DNA of 64,000 nucleotides from Phytopythium helicoides (GCA_024867545.1 JANFNE010000033.1:248001-312000); one strand, 5' to 3'. Shown: positions 11,962 to 26,389, numbered from the stretch's first letter. Notes: generated by a model from the letters alone, not told the origin. Numbers and translations: made by a program.

Positions 11962-13824
11962 ATGAACTCCACGCACTCCGTCAACGTCAGTGCCAGCGTC
12001 AGCGCCAACGCCCACGGCGTCGCCTGCGTCTCTCTGTGCGGACACCTCAAGCTCCAGACGCTTGGTCTGTTATGGTACGATCCGTTCGCTTTTTCCCTTC
12101 CGTTCTGTGTGCGCTCGATGAGCTCGCCTTGCATGTACGGACGAGTGGATCAGGTGTGCTGACACGCGTGTTCTCTCTTTCTCTCTTTCTCACGCGTCGA
12201 TCGTGTCGTTAGGCGCCGCACGGCCGTCAGCCTCGAGCTCCCGACCGCCACGGACAGCGCTACCGCGCTCGTGGTCGACCGCGCGGACATGCTGGGCCTC
12301 GGCGCACGCATGATCACCATCCCACTCGGCTGTCGCCAGCACCGCGTGCGTTTGCTGACGGACAGCCGCCGCCGCGACCGCAAGACGCACACCTTCACGC
12401 TCGAGTACTCGGGCGAGTGCTCTCGTGAGTGCTCCCGTGAGTGCTCTGGCGGTTCCAGCTGCAAGCAAAAGAAGCCGGTGACGCTCAAGGAGATGAAGAA
12501 GGTGAAGAAGCACGCAGCCACTAGTGCGAGCGCAACTGCGAAGCCGCACCACCTGCGTCTGCGCCTACGTCTGCGTGCCTCGGGCGAGGACGAGTACGAC
12601 ACGTGGACGAATGCCATCGTCGATGCCATGGAGAGCGCCACCGAGATCAACAAGATCAACAACGCCTCCTCAAGTGCCTCGACTACAGTCGTAGACAACG
12701 GCGACGACAGCATCAAGATTTGCTGCCACCCCGATATTGCCGAGTCGCATCGCGCCAGCGTGTGCAGCAGCAGCGCCGGCACACAGCGCAGTTCTGTGAG
12801 CTCGGTCGACTTGAGCGACTTGAGCGACTTGAGCGACTTGAGCGACTTGAGCGACTTGAACGACTTGAGTGACTTGAACGACCTGGACGTCGACTGCAGC
12901 GACATCGATGACAGCGAGTGCTACGAATACTGCGAGATCCATGACATGGATGACTACGACTTCGATGACGACCTCAGCCTCTGCTCGGACATGGAGGACG
13001 ACGTCAACATGGACTCTCTCGTCGACATGAATACCATCGAGAGCTGCTGCAGTAGCGGCTGTGAGGTCCAAGAGACTCCATGTGCAACCAACAGCGACAT
13101 CGACATCGAAAGCGAAAGCGACGTGTGTGCTGCGTCACTCACTCGGTCCGCGCGCGTCCTGCGTCAGGTCGCCAACGCCGTCGACCAAGTCGAGATGACC
13201 GAGTCGTGGGATGCCGAAACGAGGCAAACCATCGCCTCACACATCATGCGCCAACTCTCAAGCATCTCCAACTCGCCAAACTCGTTGGACGCTGCGGACG
13301 CGCACCATGTGCTTTCATCGTTGCACTTGGAGCCGGTCCGCGACTTCTCGGCTCCTCTCGCGACTCCCGACAAGTCCGAGAGCAAGCGTGACGTCAGCTA
13401 CAACCATCACGGCGACAGCGGCAAACACAGCGACAGCGGCAACAGCATCCAGCGACTCGCCATGGCCACCGCACTCACGCGTCAGCTGGCCAGTTCCACG
13501 GGATGCAATAACATCTTTATCGCCACGGCGACTTCGCCATCATCATCATCATCATCACCGTCATCAAGCGCCACTCGGGTCCACGCCGCCACGGACAAGT
13601 TCCACGTCTTCGATTCGACCCTCGGCGTTGTTCGCGAGTGCTCGGCCGTCGAGTGGGCGGCTCTGCTGGCCAGTGATGTTATGGACAGTGTTCGGAGTCC
13701 CGTGGTGGTGCGCGCGAGCGACCTGCGCCTGCTTGAGTGCTCGCTGCTGCGCTTTGAGGCCTCGTGCGTGGCCCGATCGAGCCTGACGGTCGTGCGTGCC
13801 GCCGATGGAGGCTTCTGGGTGTGA
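11962..13824 (+). CDS. Tandem PH-like acidic protein, full copy 4
   Basis: 574 aa if spliced as 11962-12074 plus 12213-13824. Diagnostic changes: SGEDEY instead of SSEDEY just before the PH-like tryptophan helix, AETRQT for AETKQT, HHVLSS for HHLLSS, and MATALT for MASALT. Five SDL units. The intron polypyrimidine tract carries one T-to-A change (ttctcacgcg). It shares SGEDEY with copy 5 and HHVLSS with copy 8, which suggests exchange between copies. Confidence 0.63.
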
Positions 13825-14899
13825 GCGTCCGCACCAGTTCATACCTGTCTGTATCCAGGAGCAGTGCCAGCACGAGAACTCGTGCTTCGAATGGATATCG
13901 GCACGCCAGAGGCAAGGCAAGGCAAGGCAGGACATGGCGAGACATGCCAGACCCATTGGCAGACCCATTGGTTCCGACACCTCGTAGCTTCTGTGTGTAT
14001 GTGTGTGTTTGTGCGCGTGCGTAGGTAGCTTGTTCGTTTTTATTCATTTATTTATTGATGATCACAAAAGTAGCAGCATACCACCCTCATTATCCCATCT
14101 CGCTTCTACCCGTCGTCGTGAAAGTGACGCCAACACAAACGCTGACGCCGACGCCGACGCCGACCCCGTAGCATGATGGATCCGTATTCCGTCCATCATG
14201 CTCCAAAAGCAGCATCCCACTGGGAAGCCTCGAGCATATGGTTTGCTTCAAGGTCGGACCACGACCAACAGCCACACTACGAACAGCAACAGCCATCTGT
14301 CTTACACGAACAAACACGCAGTACGGACACAGCGAGCATCATCACATCACACGTGGTGGCTGTTGTGGACTGTGACGGTACATCTTTCTTGTATCCAGTG
14401 TGTATAGTCAGTACGTTGCCGTTACCGTTGACGTTGAAGTCGCCCCATCCCCCTCGACAGCACAAGCAATACATCCACGAAGGGAGGGAGGCGCTACAAC
14501 GTGTTGCGGGACAGAGGTCAAGGCCAAGCGAGGCTTGATCCGATGACCAGAAGACTCCCATACAAGAAGGAGAGATACCGGTCACGCTCTTATTCGTTTC
14601 TTGTCCGTCACAAAAGAGTCTCACGGGGTACTCAAGACACTGCCATGACCCTTTCCAACCAGGACACGTGCTCTTCGCGCCAACAGAGAAGTAAAACCTC
14701 AGTAACCGAGCCAATTTCCATCACTTTTCAATTCGAAAGTGCGTAAAACCTTGACCCTAGACTGGACCGCGGTCACTTCGAGATCTCCCAAGCTCCGCGC
14801 AAGCCAAGCCTCACGCTCGGAACCCGCTCTCTCCAGCTCTCGCTCGCTCTCTCGCCGGTCCTCTTACTCCACACGGACCAACAAGACGACGAGACTGCC

Positions 14900-16762
14900 A
14901 TGAACTCCACGCACTCCGTCAACGTCAGTGCCAGCGTCAGCGCCAACGCCCACGGCGTCGCCTGCGTCTCTCTGTGCGGACACCTCAAGCTCCAGACGCT
15001 TGGTCTGTTATGGTACGATCCGTTCGCTTTTTCCCTTCCGTTCTGTGTGCGCTCGATGAGCTCGCCTTGCATGTACGGACGAGTGGATCAGGTGTGCTGA
15101 CACGCGTGTTCTCTCTTTCTCTCTTTCTCTCGCGTCGATCGTGTCGTTAGGCGCCGCACGGCCGTCAGCCTCGAGCTCCCGACCGCCACGGACAGCGCTA
15201 CCGCGCTCGTGGTCGACCGCGCGGACATGCTGGGCCTCGGCGCACGCATGATCACCATCCCACTCGGCTGTCGCCAGCACCGCGTGCGTTTGCTGACGGA
15301 CAGCCGCCGCCGCGACCGCAAGACGCACACCTTCACGCTCGAGTACTCGGGCGAGTGCTCTCGTGAGTGCTCCCGTGAGTGCTCTGGCGGTTCCAGCTGC
15401 AAGCAAAAGAAGCCGGTGACGCTCAAGGAGATGAAGAAGGTGAAGAAGCACGCAGCCACTAGTGCGAGCGCAACTGCGAAGCCGCACCACCTGCGTCTGC
15501 GCCTACGTCTGCGTGCCTCGGGCGAGGACGAGTACGACACGTGGACGAATGCCATCGTCGATGCCATGGAGAGCGCCACCGAGATCAACAAGATCAACAA
15601 CGCCTCCTCAAGTGCCTCGACTACAGTCGTAGACAACGGCGACGACAGCATCAAGATTTGCTGCCACCCCGATATTGCCGAGTCGCATCGCGCCAGCGTG
15701 TGCAGCAGCAGCGCCGGCACACAGCGCAGTTCTGTGAGCTCGGTCGACTTGAGCGACTTGAGCGACTTGAGCGACTTGAGCGACTTGAGCGACTTGAACG
15801 ACTTGAGTGACTTGAACGACCTGGACGTCGACTGCAGCGACATCGATGACAGCGAGTGCTACGAATACTGCGAGATCCATGACATGGATGACTACGACTT
15901 CGATGACGACCTCAGCCTCTGCTCGGACATGGAGGACGACGTCAACATGGACTCTCTCGTCGACATGAATACCATCGAGAGCTGCTGCAGTAGCGGCTGT
16001 GAGGTCCAAGAGACTCCATGTGCAACCAACAGCGACATCGACATCGAAAGCGAAAGCGACGTGTGTGCTGCGTCACTCACTCGGTCCGCGCGCGTCCTGC
16101 GTCAGGTCGCCAACGCCGTCGACCAAGTCGAGATGACCGAGTCGTGGGATGCCGAAACGAAGCAAACCATCGCCTCACACATCATGCGCCAACTCTCAAG
16201 CATCTCCAACTCGCCAAACTCGTTGGACGCTGCGGACGCGCACCATTTACTTTCATCGTTGCACTTGGAGCCGGTTCGCGACTTCTCGGCTCCTCTCGCG
16301 ACTCCCGACAAGTCCGAGAGCAAGCGTGACGTCAGCTACAACCATCACGGCGACAGCGGCAAACACAGCGACAGCGGCAACAGCATCCAGCGACTCGCCA
16401 TGGCCACCGCACTCACGCGTCAGCTGGCCAGTTCCACGGGATGCAATAACATCTTTATCGCCACGGCGACTTCGCCATCATCATCATCATCATCACCGTC
16501 ATCAAGCGCCACTCGGGTCCACGCCGCCACGGACAAGTTCCACGTCTTCGATTCGACCCTCGGCGTTGTTCGCGAGTGCTCGGCCGTCGAGTGGGCGGCT
16601 CTGCTGGCCAGTGATGTTATGGACAGTGTTCGGAGTCCCGTGGTGGTGCGCGCGAGCGACCTGCGCCTGCTTGAGTGCTCGCTGCTGCGCTTTGAGGCCT
16701 CGTGCGTGGCCCGATCGAGCCTGACGGTCGTGCGTGCCGCCGACGGAGGCTTCTGGGTGTGA
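14900..16762 (+). CDS. Tandem PH-like acidic protein, full copy 5
   Basis: 574 aa if spliced as 14900-15012 plus 15151-16762. The 5' half matches copy 4 (SGEDEY, five SDL units, a shared GCGTGTTC intron variant), while the middle part returns to the common AETKQT/HHLLSS form. The frame is intact. Confidence 0.63.
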
Positions 16763-17837
16763 GCGTCCGCACCAGTTCATACCTGTCTGTATCCAGGAGC
16801 AGTGCCAGCACGAGAACTCGTGCTTCGAATGGATATCGGCACGCCAGAGGCAAGGCAAGGCAAGGCAGGACATGGCGAGACATGCCAGACCCATTGGCAG
16901 ACCCATTGGTTCCGACACCTCGTAGCTTCTGTGTGTATGTGTGTGTTTGTGCGCGTGCGTAGGTAGCTTGTTCGTTTTTATTCATTTATTTATTGATGAT
17001 CACAAAAGTAGCAGCATACCACCCTCATTATCCCATCTCGCTTCTACCCGTCGTCGTGAAAGTGACGCCAACACAAACGCTGACGCCGACGCCGACGCCG
17101 ACCCCGTAGCATGATGGATCCGTATTCCGTCCATCATGCTCCAAAAGCAGCATCCCACTGGGAAGCCTCGAGCATATGGTTTGCTTCAAGGTCGGACCAC
17201 GACCAACAGCCACACTACGAACAGCAACAGCCATCTGTCTTACACGAACAAACACGCAGTACGGACACAGCGAGCATCATCACATCACACGTGGTGGCTG
17301 TTGTGGACTGTGACGGTACATCTTTCTTGTATCCAGTGTGTATAGTCAGTACGTTGCCGTTACCGTTGACGTTGAAGTCGCCCCATCCCCCTCGACAGCA
17401 CAAGCAATACATCCACGAAGGGAGGGAGGCGCTACAACGTGTTGCGGGACAGAGGTCAAGGCCAAGCGAGGCTTGATCCGATGACCAGAAGACTCCCATA
17501 CAAGAAGGAGAGATACCGGTCACGCTCTTATTCGTTTCTTGTCCGTCACAAAAGAGTCTCACGGGGTACTCAAGACACTGCCATGACCCTTTCCAACCAG
17601 GACACGTGCTCTTCGCGCCAACAGAGAAGTAAAACCTCAGTAACCGAGCCAATTTCCATCACTTTTCAATTCGAAAGTGCGTAAAACCTTGACCCTAGAC
17701 TGGACCGCGGTCACTTCGAGATCTCCCAAGCTCCGCGCAAGCCAAGCCTCACGCTCGGAACCCGCTCTCTCCAGCTCTCGCTCGCTCTCTCGCCGGTCCT
17801 CTTACTCCACACGGACCAACAAGACGACGAGACTGCC

Positions 17838-19700
17838 ATGAACTCCACGCACTCCGTCAACGTCAGTGCCAGCGTCAGCGCCAACGCCCACGGCGTCGCC
17901 TGCGTCTCTCTGTGCGGACACCTCAAGCTCCAGACGCTTGGTCTGTTATGGTACGATCCGTTCGCTTTTTCCCTTCCGTTCTGTGTGCGCTCGATGAGCT
18001 CGCCTTGCATGTACGGACGAGTGGATCAGGTGTGCTGACACGCGCGTTCTCTCTTTCTCTCTTTCTCTCGCGTCGATCGTGTCGTTAGGCGCCGCACGGC
18101 CGTCAGCCTCGAGCTCCCGACCGCCACGGACAGCGCTACCGCGCTCGTGGTCGACCGCGCGGACATGCTGGGCCTCGGCGCACGCATGATCACCATCCCA
18201 CTCGGCTGTCGCCAGCACCGCGTGCGTTTGCTGACGGACAGCCGCCGCCGCGACCGCAAGACGCACACCTTCACGCTCGAGTACTCGGGCGAGTGCTCTC
18301 GTGAGTGCTCCCGTGAGTGCTCTGGCGGTTCCAGCTGCAAGCAAAAGAAGCCGGTGACGCTCAAGGAGATGAAGAAGGTGAAGAAGCACGCAGCCACTAG
18401 TGCGAGCGCAACTGCGAAGCCGCACCACCTGCGTCTGCGCCTACGTCTGCGTGCCTCGAGCGAGGACGAGTACGACACGTGGACGAACGCCATCGTCGAT
18501 GCCATGGAGAGCGCCACCGAGATCAACAAGATCAACAACGCCTCCTCAAGTGCCTCGACTACAGTCGTAGACAACGGCGACGACAGCATCAAGATTTGCT
18601 GCCACCCCGATATTGCCGAGTCGCATCGCGCCAGCGTGTGCAGCAGCAGCGCCGGCACACAGCGCAGTTCTGTGAGCTCGGTCGACTTGAGTAACTTGAG
18701 CGACTTGAGCGACTTGAGCGACTTGAGCGACTTGAACGACTTGAGTGACTTGAACGACCTGGACGTCGACTGCAGCGACATCGATGACAGCGAGTGCTAC
18801 GAATACTGCGAGATCCATGACATGGATGACTACGACTTCGATGACGACCTCAGCCTCTGCTCGGACATGGAGGACGACGTCAACATGGACTCTCTCGTCG
18901 ACATGAATACCATCGAGAGCTGCTGCAGTAGCGGCTGTGAGGTCCAAGAGACTCCATGTGCAACCAACAGCGACATCGACATCGAAAGCGAAAGCGACGT
19001 GTGTGCTGCGTCACTCACTCGGTCCGCGCGCGTCCTGCGTCAGGTCGCCAACGCCGTCGACCAAGTCGAGATGACCGAGTCGTGGGATGCCGAAACGAAG
19101 CAAACCATCGCCTCACACATCATGCGCCAACTCTCAAGCATCTCCAACTCGCCAAACTCGTTGGACGCTGCGGACGCGCACCATTTACTTTCATCGTTGC
19201 ACTTGGAGCCGGTTCGCGACTTCTCGGCTCCTCTCGCGACTCCCGACAAGTCCGAGAGCAAGCGTGACGTCAGCTACAACCATCACGGCGACAGCGGCAA
19301 ACACAGCGACAGCGGCAACAGCATCCAGCGACTCGCCATGGCCACCGCACTCACGCGTCAGCTGGCCAGTTCCACGGGATGCAATAACATCTTTATCGCC
19401 ACGGCGACTTCGCCATCATCATCATCATCATCACCGTCATCAAGCGCCACTCGGGTCCACGCCGCCACGGACAAGTTCCACGTCTTCGATTCGACCCTCG
19501 GCGTTGTTCGCGAGTGCTCGGCCGTCGAGTGGGCGGCTCTGCTGGCCAGTGATGTTATGGACAGTGTTCGGAGTCCCGTGGTGGTGCGCGCGAGCGACCT
19601 GCGCCTGCTTGAGTGCTCGCTGCTGCGCTTTGAGGCCTCGTGCGTGGCCCGATCGAGCCTGACGGTCGTGCGTGCCGCCGACGGAGGCTTCTGGGTGTGA
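17838..19700 (+). CDS. Tandem PH-like acidic protein, full copy 6
   Basis: 574 aa if spliced as 17838-17950 plus 18089-19700. The first minisatellite unit reads SNL (gagtaactt) instead of SDL, a change shared only with copy 8 (23750-25612). It has the MATALT form and six serines. The frame is intact. Confidence 0.63.
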
Positions 19701-20775
19701 GCGTCCGCACCAGTTCATACCTGTCTGTATCCAGGAGCAGTGCCAGCACGAGAACTCGTGCTTCGAATGGATATCGGCACGCCAGAGGCAAGGCAAGGCA
19801 AGGCAGGACATGGCGAGACATGCCAGACCCATTGGCAGACCCATTGGTTCCGACACCTCGTAGCTTCTGTGTGTATGTGTGTGTTTGTGCGCGTGCGTAG
19901 GTAGCTTGTTCGTTTTTATTCATTTATTTATTGATGATCACAAAAGTAGCAGCATACCACCCTCATTATCCCATCTCGCTTCTACCCGTCGTCGTGAAAG
20001 TGACGCCAACACAAACGCTGACGCCGACGCCGACGCCGACCCCGTAGCATGATGGATCCGTATTCCGTCCATCATGCTCCAAAAGCAGCATCCCACTGGG
20101 AAGCCTCGAGCATATGGTTTGCTTCAAGGTCGGACCACGACCAACAGCCACACTACGAACAGCAACAGCCATCTGTCTTACACGAACAAACACGCAGTAC
20201 GGACACAGCGAGCATCATCACATCACACGTGGTGGCTGTTGTGGACTGTGACGGTACATCTTTCTTGTATCCAGTGTGTATAGTCAGTACGTTGCCGTTA
20301 CCGTTGACGTTGAAGTCGCCCCATCCCCCTCGACAGCACAAGCAATACATCCACGAAGGGAGGGAGGCGCTACAACGTGTTGCGGGACAGAGGTCAAGGC
20401 CAAGCGAGGCTTGATCCGATGACCAGAAGACTCCCATACAAGAAGGAGAGATACCGGTCACGCTCTTATTCGTTTCTTGTCCGTCACAAAAGAGTCTCAC
20501 GGGGTACTCAAGACACTGCCATGACCCTTTCCAACCAGGACACGTGCTCTTCGCGCCAACAGAGAAGTAAAACCTCAGTAACCGAGCCAATTTCCATCAC
20601 TTTTCAATTCGAAAGTGCGTAAAACCTTGACCCTAGACTGGACCGCGGTCACTTCGAGATCTCCCAAGCTCCGCGCAAGCCAAGCCTCACGCTCGGAACC
20701 CGCTCTCTCCAGCTCTCGCTCGCTCTCTCGCCGGTCCTCTTACTCCACACGGACCAACAAGACGACGAGACTGCC

Positions 20776-22674
20776 ATGAACTCCACGCACTCCGTCAACG
20801 TCAGTGCCAGCGTCAGCGCCAACGCCCACGGCGTCGCCTGCGTCTCTCTGTGCGGACACCTCAAGCTCCAGACGCTTGGTCTGTTATGGTACGATCCGTT
20901 CGCTTTTTCCCTTCCGTTCTGTGTGCGCTCGATGAGCTCGCCTTGCATGTACGGACGAGTGGATCAGGTGTGCTGACACGCGCGTTCTCTCTTTCTCTCT
21001 TTCTCTCGCGTCGATCGTGTCGTTAGGCGCCGCACGGCCGTCAGCCTCGAGCTCCCGACCGCCACGGACAGCGCTACCGCGCTCGTGGTCGACCGCGCGG
21101 ACATGCTGGGCCTCGGCGCACGCATGATCACCATCCCACTCGGCTGTCGCCAGCACCGCGTGCGTTTGCTGACGGACAGCCGCCGCCGCGACCGCAAGAC
21201 GCACACCTTCACGCTCGAGTACTCGGGCGAGTGCTCTCGTGAGTGCTCCCGTGAGTGCTCTGGCGGTTCCAGCTGCAAGCAAAAGAAGCCGGTGACGCTC
21301 AAGGAGATGAAGAAGGTGAAGAAGCACGCAGCCACTAGTGCGAGCGCAACTGCGAAGCCGCACCACCTGCGTCTGCGACTACGTCTGCGTGCCTCGAGCG
21401 AGGACGAGTACGACACGTGGACGAACGCCATCGTCGATGCCATGGAGAGCGCCACCGAGATCAACAAGATCAACAACGCCTCCTCAAGTGCCTCGACTAC
21501 AGTCGTAGACAACGGCGACGACAGCATCAAGATTTGCTGCCACCCCGATATTGCCGAGTCGCATCGCGCCAGCGTGTGCAGCAGCAGCGCCGGCACACAG
21601 CGCAGTTCTGTGAGCTCGGTCGACTTGAGCGACTTGAGCGACTTGAGCGACTTGAGCGACTTGAGCGACTTGAGCGACTTGAGCGACTTGAGCGACTTGA
21701 GCGACTTGAACGACTTGAGTGACTTGAACGACCTGGACGTCGACTGCAGCGACATCGATGACAGCGAGTGCTACGAATACTGCGAGATCCATGACATGGA
21801 TGACTACGACTTCGATGACGACCTCAGCCTCTGCTCGGACATGGAGGACGACGTCAACATGGACTCTCTCGTCGACATGAATACCATCGAGAGCTGCTGC
21901 AGTAGCGGCTGTGAGGTCCAAGAGACTCCATGTGCAACCAACAGCGACATCGACATCGAAAGCGAAAGCGACGTGTGTGCTGCGTCACTCACTCGGTCCG
22001 CGCGCGTCCTGCGTCAGGTCGCCAACGCCGTCGACCAAGTCGAGATGACCGAGTCGTGGGATGCCGAAACGAAGCAAACCATCGCCTCACACATCATGCG
22101 CCAGCTCTCAAGCATCTCCAACTCGCCAAACTCGTTGGACGCTGCGGACGCGCACCATTTACTTTCATCGTTGCACTTGGAGCCGGTCCGCGACTTCTCG
22201 GCTCCTCTCGCGACTCCCGACAAGTCCGAGAGCAAGCGTGACGTCAGCTACAACCATCACGGCGACAGCGGCAAACACAGCGACAGCGGCAACAGCATCC
22301 AGCGACTCGCCATGGCCACCGCACTCACGCGTCAGCTGGCCAGCTCCACGGGATGCAATAACATCTTTATCGCCACGGCGACTTCGCCATCATCATCATC
22401 ATCATCACCGTCATCAAGCGCCACTCGGGTCCACGCCGCCACGGACAAGTTCCACGTCTTCGATTCGACCCTCGGCGTTGTTCGCGAGTGCTCGGCCGTC
22501 GAGTGGGCGGCTCTGCTGGCCAGTGATGTTATGGACAGTGTTCGGAGTCCCGTGGTGGTGCGCGCGAGCGACCTGCGCCTGCTTGAGTGCTCGCTGCTGC
22601 GCTTTGAGGCCTCGTGCGTGGCCCGATCGAGCCTGACGGTCGTGCGTGCCGCCGACGGAGGCTTCTGGGTGTGA
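20776..22674 (+). CDS. Tandem PH-like acidic protein, full copy 7 with longest SDL repeat
   Basis: 586 aa if spliced as 20776-20888 plus 21027-22674. Nine SDL units (about 21622-21709) make this the longest minisatellite of the array and add 12 residues over the common form. A silent change gives CGACTA in the LRLRLR strand. The frame remains open because every unit is 9 bp. Confidence 0.63.
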
Positions 22675-23749
22675 GCGTCCGCACCAGTTCATACCTGTCT
22701 GTATCCAGGAGCAGTGCCAGCACGAGAACTCGTGCTTCGAATGGATATCGGCACGCCAGAGGCAAGGCAAGGCAAGGCAGGACATGGCGAGACATGCCAG
22801 ACCCATTGGCAGACCCATTGGTTCCGACACCTCGTAGCTTCTGTGTGTATGCGTGTGTTTGTGCGCGTGCGTAGGTAGCTTGTTCGTTTTTATTCATTTA
22901 TTTATTGATGATCACAAAAGTAGCAGCATACCACCCTCATTATCCCATCTCGCTTCTACCCGTCGTCGTGAAAGTGACGCCAACACAAACGCTGACGCCG
23001 ACGCCGACGCCGACCCCGTAGCATGATGGATCCGTATTCCGTCCATCATGCTCCAAAAGCAGCATCCCACTGGGAAGCCTCGAGCATATGGTTTGCTTCA
23101 AGGTCGGACCACGACCAACAGCCACACTACGAACAGCAACAGCCATCTGTCTTACACGAACAAACACGCAGTACGGACACAGCGAGCATCATCACATCAC
23201 ACGTGGTGGCTGTTGTGGACTGTGACGGTACATCTTTCTTGTATCCAGTGTGTATAGTCAGTACGTTGCCGTTACCGTTGACGTTGAAGTCGCCCCATCC
23301 CCCTCGACAGCACAAGCAATACATCCACGAAGGGAGGGAGGCGCTACAACGTGTTGCGGGACAGAGGTCAAGGCCAAGCGAGGCTTGATCCGATGACCAG
23401 AAGACTCCCATACAAGAAGGAGAGATACCGGTCACGCTCTTATTCGTTTCTTGTCCGTCACAAAAGAGTCTCACGGGGTACTCAAGACACTGCCATGACC
23501 CTTTCCAACCAGGACACGTGCTCTTCGCGCCAACAGAGAAGTAAAACCTCAGTAACCGAGCCAATTTCCATCACTTTTCAATTCGAAAGTGCGTAAAACC
23601 TTGACCCTAGACTGGACCGCGGTCACTTCGAGATCTCCCAAGCTCCGCGCAAGCCAAGCCTCACGCTCGGAACCCGCTCTCTCCAGCTCTCGCTCGCTCT
23701 CTCGCCGGTCCTCTTACTCCACACGGACCAACAAGACGACGAGACTGCC

Positions 23750-25612
23750 ATGAACTCCACGCACTCCGTCAACGTCAGTGCCAGCGTCAGCGCCAACGCC
23801 CACGGCGTCGCCTGCGTCTCTCTGTGCGGACACCTCAAGCTCCAGACGCTTGGTCTGTTATGGTACGATCCGTTCGCTTTTTCCCTTCCGTTCTGTGTGC
23901 GCTCGATGAGCTCGCCTTGCATGTACGGACGAGTGGATCAGGTGTGCTGACACGCGCGTTCTCTCTTTCTCTCTTTCTCTCGCGTCGATCGTGTCGTTAG
24001 GCGCCGCACGGCCGTCAGCCTCGAGCTCCCGACCGCCACGGACAGCGCTACCGCGCTCGTGGTCGACCGCGCGGACATGCTGGGCCTCGGCGCACGCATG
24101 ATCACCATCCCACTCGGCTGTCGCCAGCACCGCGTGCGTTTGCTGACGGACAGCCGCCGCCGCGACCGCAAGACGCACACCTTCACGCTCGAGTACTCGG
24201 GCGAGTGCTCTCGTGAGTGCTCCCGTGAGTGCTCTGGCGGTTCCAGCTGCAAGCAAAAGAAGCCGGTGACGCTCAAGGAGATGAAGAAGGTGAAGAAGCA
24301 CGCAGCCACTAGTGCGAGCGCAACTGCGAAGCCGCACCACCTGCGTCTGCGCCTACGTCTGCGTGCCTCGAGCGAGGACGAGTACGACACGTGGACGAAC
24401 GCCATCGTCGATGCCATGGAGAGCGCCACCGAGATCAACAAGATCAACAACGCCTCCTCAAGTGCCTCGACTACAGTCGTAGACAACGGCGACGACAGCA
24501 TCAAGATTTGCTGCCACCCCGATATTGCCGAGTCGCATCGCGCCAGCGTGTGCAGCAGCAGCGCCGGCACACAGCGCAGTTCTGTGAGCTCGGTCGACTT
24601 GAGTAACTTGAGCGACTTGAGCGACTTGAGCGACTTGAGCGACTTGAACGACTTGAGTGACTTGAACGACCTGGACGTCGACTGCAGCGACATCGATGAC
24701 AGCGAGTGCTACGAATACTGCGAGATCCATGACATGGATGACTACGACTTCGATGACGACCTCAGCCTCTGCTCGGACATGGAGGACGACGTCAACATGG
24801 ACTCTCTCGTCGACATGAATACCATCGAGAGCTGCTGCAGTAGCGGCTGTGAGGTCCAAGAGACTCCATGTGCAACCAACAGCGACATCGACATCGAAAG
24901 CGAAAGCGACGTGTGTGCTGCGTCACTCACTCGGTCCGCGCGCGTCCTGCGTCAGGTCGCCAACGCCGTCGACCAAGTCGAGATGACCGAGTCGTGGGAT
25001 GCCGAAACGAAGCAAACCATCGCCTCACACATCATGCGCCAGCTCTCAAGCATCTCCAACTCGCCAAACTCGTTGGACGCTGCGGACGCGCACCACGTGC
25101 TTTCATCGTTGCACTTGGAGCCGGTCCGCGACTTCTCGGCTCCTCTCGCGACTCCCGACAAGTCCGAGAGCAAGCGTGACGTCAGCTACAACCATCACGG
25201 CGACAGCGGCAAACACAGCGACAGCGGCAACAGCATCCAGCGACTCGCCATGGCCACCGCACTCACGCGTCAGCTGGCCAGCTCCACGGGATGCAATAAC
25301 ATCTTTATCGCCACGGCGACTTCGCCATCATCATCATCATCATCACCGTCATCAAGCGCCACTCGGGTCCACGCCGCCACGGACAAGTTCCACGTCTTCG
25401 ATTCGACCCTCGGCGTTGTTCGCGAGTGCTCGGCCGTCGAGTGGGCGGCTCTGCTGGCCAGTGATGTTATGGACAGTGTTCGGAGTCCCGTGGTGGTGCG
25501 CGCGAGCGACCTGCGCCTGCTTGAGTGCTCGCTGCTGCGCTTTGAGGCCTCGTGCGTGGCCCGATCGAGCCTGACGGTCGTGCGTGCCGCCGACGGAGGC
25601 TTCTGGGTGTGA
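23750..25612 (+). CDS. Tandem PH-like acidic protein, full copy 8 (last of array)
   Basis: 574 aa if spliced as 23750-23862 plus 24001-25612. It combines the SNL variant of copy 6 with the HHVLSS variant of copy 4, so it looks recombinant. Its 3' flank keeps the unit sequence for ~310 bp and then diverges at about 25925, marking the end of the array. Confidence 0.63.
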
Positions 25613-25925
25613 GCGTCCGCACCAGTTCATACCTGTCTGTATCCAGGAGCAGTGCCAGCACGAGAACTCGTGCTTCGAATGGATATCGGCACGCCAGAGG
25701 CAAGGCAAGGCAAGGCAGGACATGGCGAGACATGCCAGACCCATTGGCAGACCCATTGGTTCCGACACCTCGTAGCTTCTGTGTGTATGTGTGTGTTTGT
25801 GCGCGTGCGTAGGTAGCTTGTTCGTTTTTATTCATTTATTTATTGATGATCACAAAAGTAGCAGCATACCACCCTCATTATCCCATCTCGCTTCTACCCG
25901 TCGTCGTGAAAGTGACGCCAACACA

Positions 25926-26389
25926 GACGCAGATGCCGACGCTGACCATGACGAATAGACGTATGCCATCTGGTCCGTCGAGAAGAATGTTGATGGCTTC
26001 CCATTGGCACCTCGTCCAGTTTGCGATTTCAGCAAATCCTCAATATCCTCAAATGAATAGATCTCTGTGTCGAGCGCTGCATCCGACGATTATGCCGGTC
26101 CGCACCAAACCGCATCCGTTACCTCCGAAAGCGCAGCATGACTGTCAAGTATGAGAGGAATTTCGATATTATGACTGATCTCACATATTATAGTGGAAAT
26201 AATCGTTGGCGACATCAATTAGTATGGGACTGTGTAACAAACAAATTGTTGCGACAATTCGAATGATTCACGTATATTCGAAATTGCAACATATAAAGAT
26301 GTATGGCGGAGTTCGCATCAAGAAATGACTGGCGACAACAACGTTTGATCTCGGTCTGTTGGGTAGTTTTAATTCAAAAATTCCCTTGG
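25926..26389. other. No gene seen
   Basis: Sequence right of the tandem array. For the first ~30 bases it still resembles the unit's GACGCCGACGCC stretch, then becomes unrelated and AT-rich. No open frame resembles a known family. Confidence 0.5.

Larger units (their letters stand above)
1382..25925 (+). repeat. Tandem array of a ~2.94 kb gene-bearing unit
   Basis: One truncated and eight complete head-to-tail copies are visible. The start codons of the eight complete genes lie at 3127, 6065, 8994, 11962, 14900, 17838, 20776 and 23750, giving periods of 2938, 2929, 2968, 2938, 2938, 2938 and 2974 bp. Period differences are explained by a 9-bp coding minisatellite, a 3-bp serine-codon run and one 36-bp duplication. 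Copies differ at only a few bases per kb. Homology begins near 1382 inside the gene and stops near 25925 in the 3' intergenic part, after which the sequence diverges. The ~1.07 kb between genes holds a candidate promoter and no recognised second gene. Confidence 0.97.
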
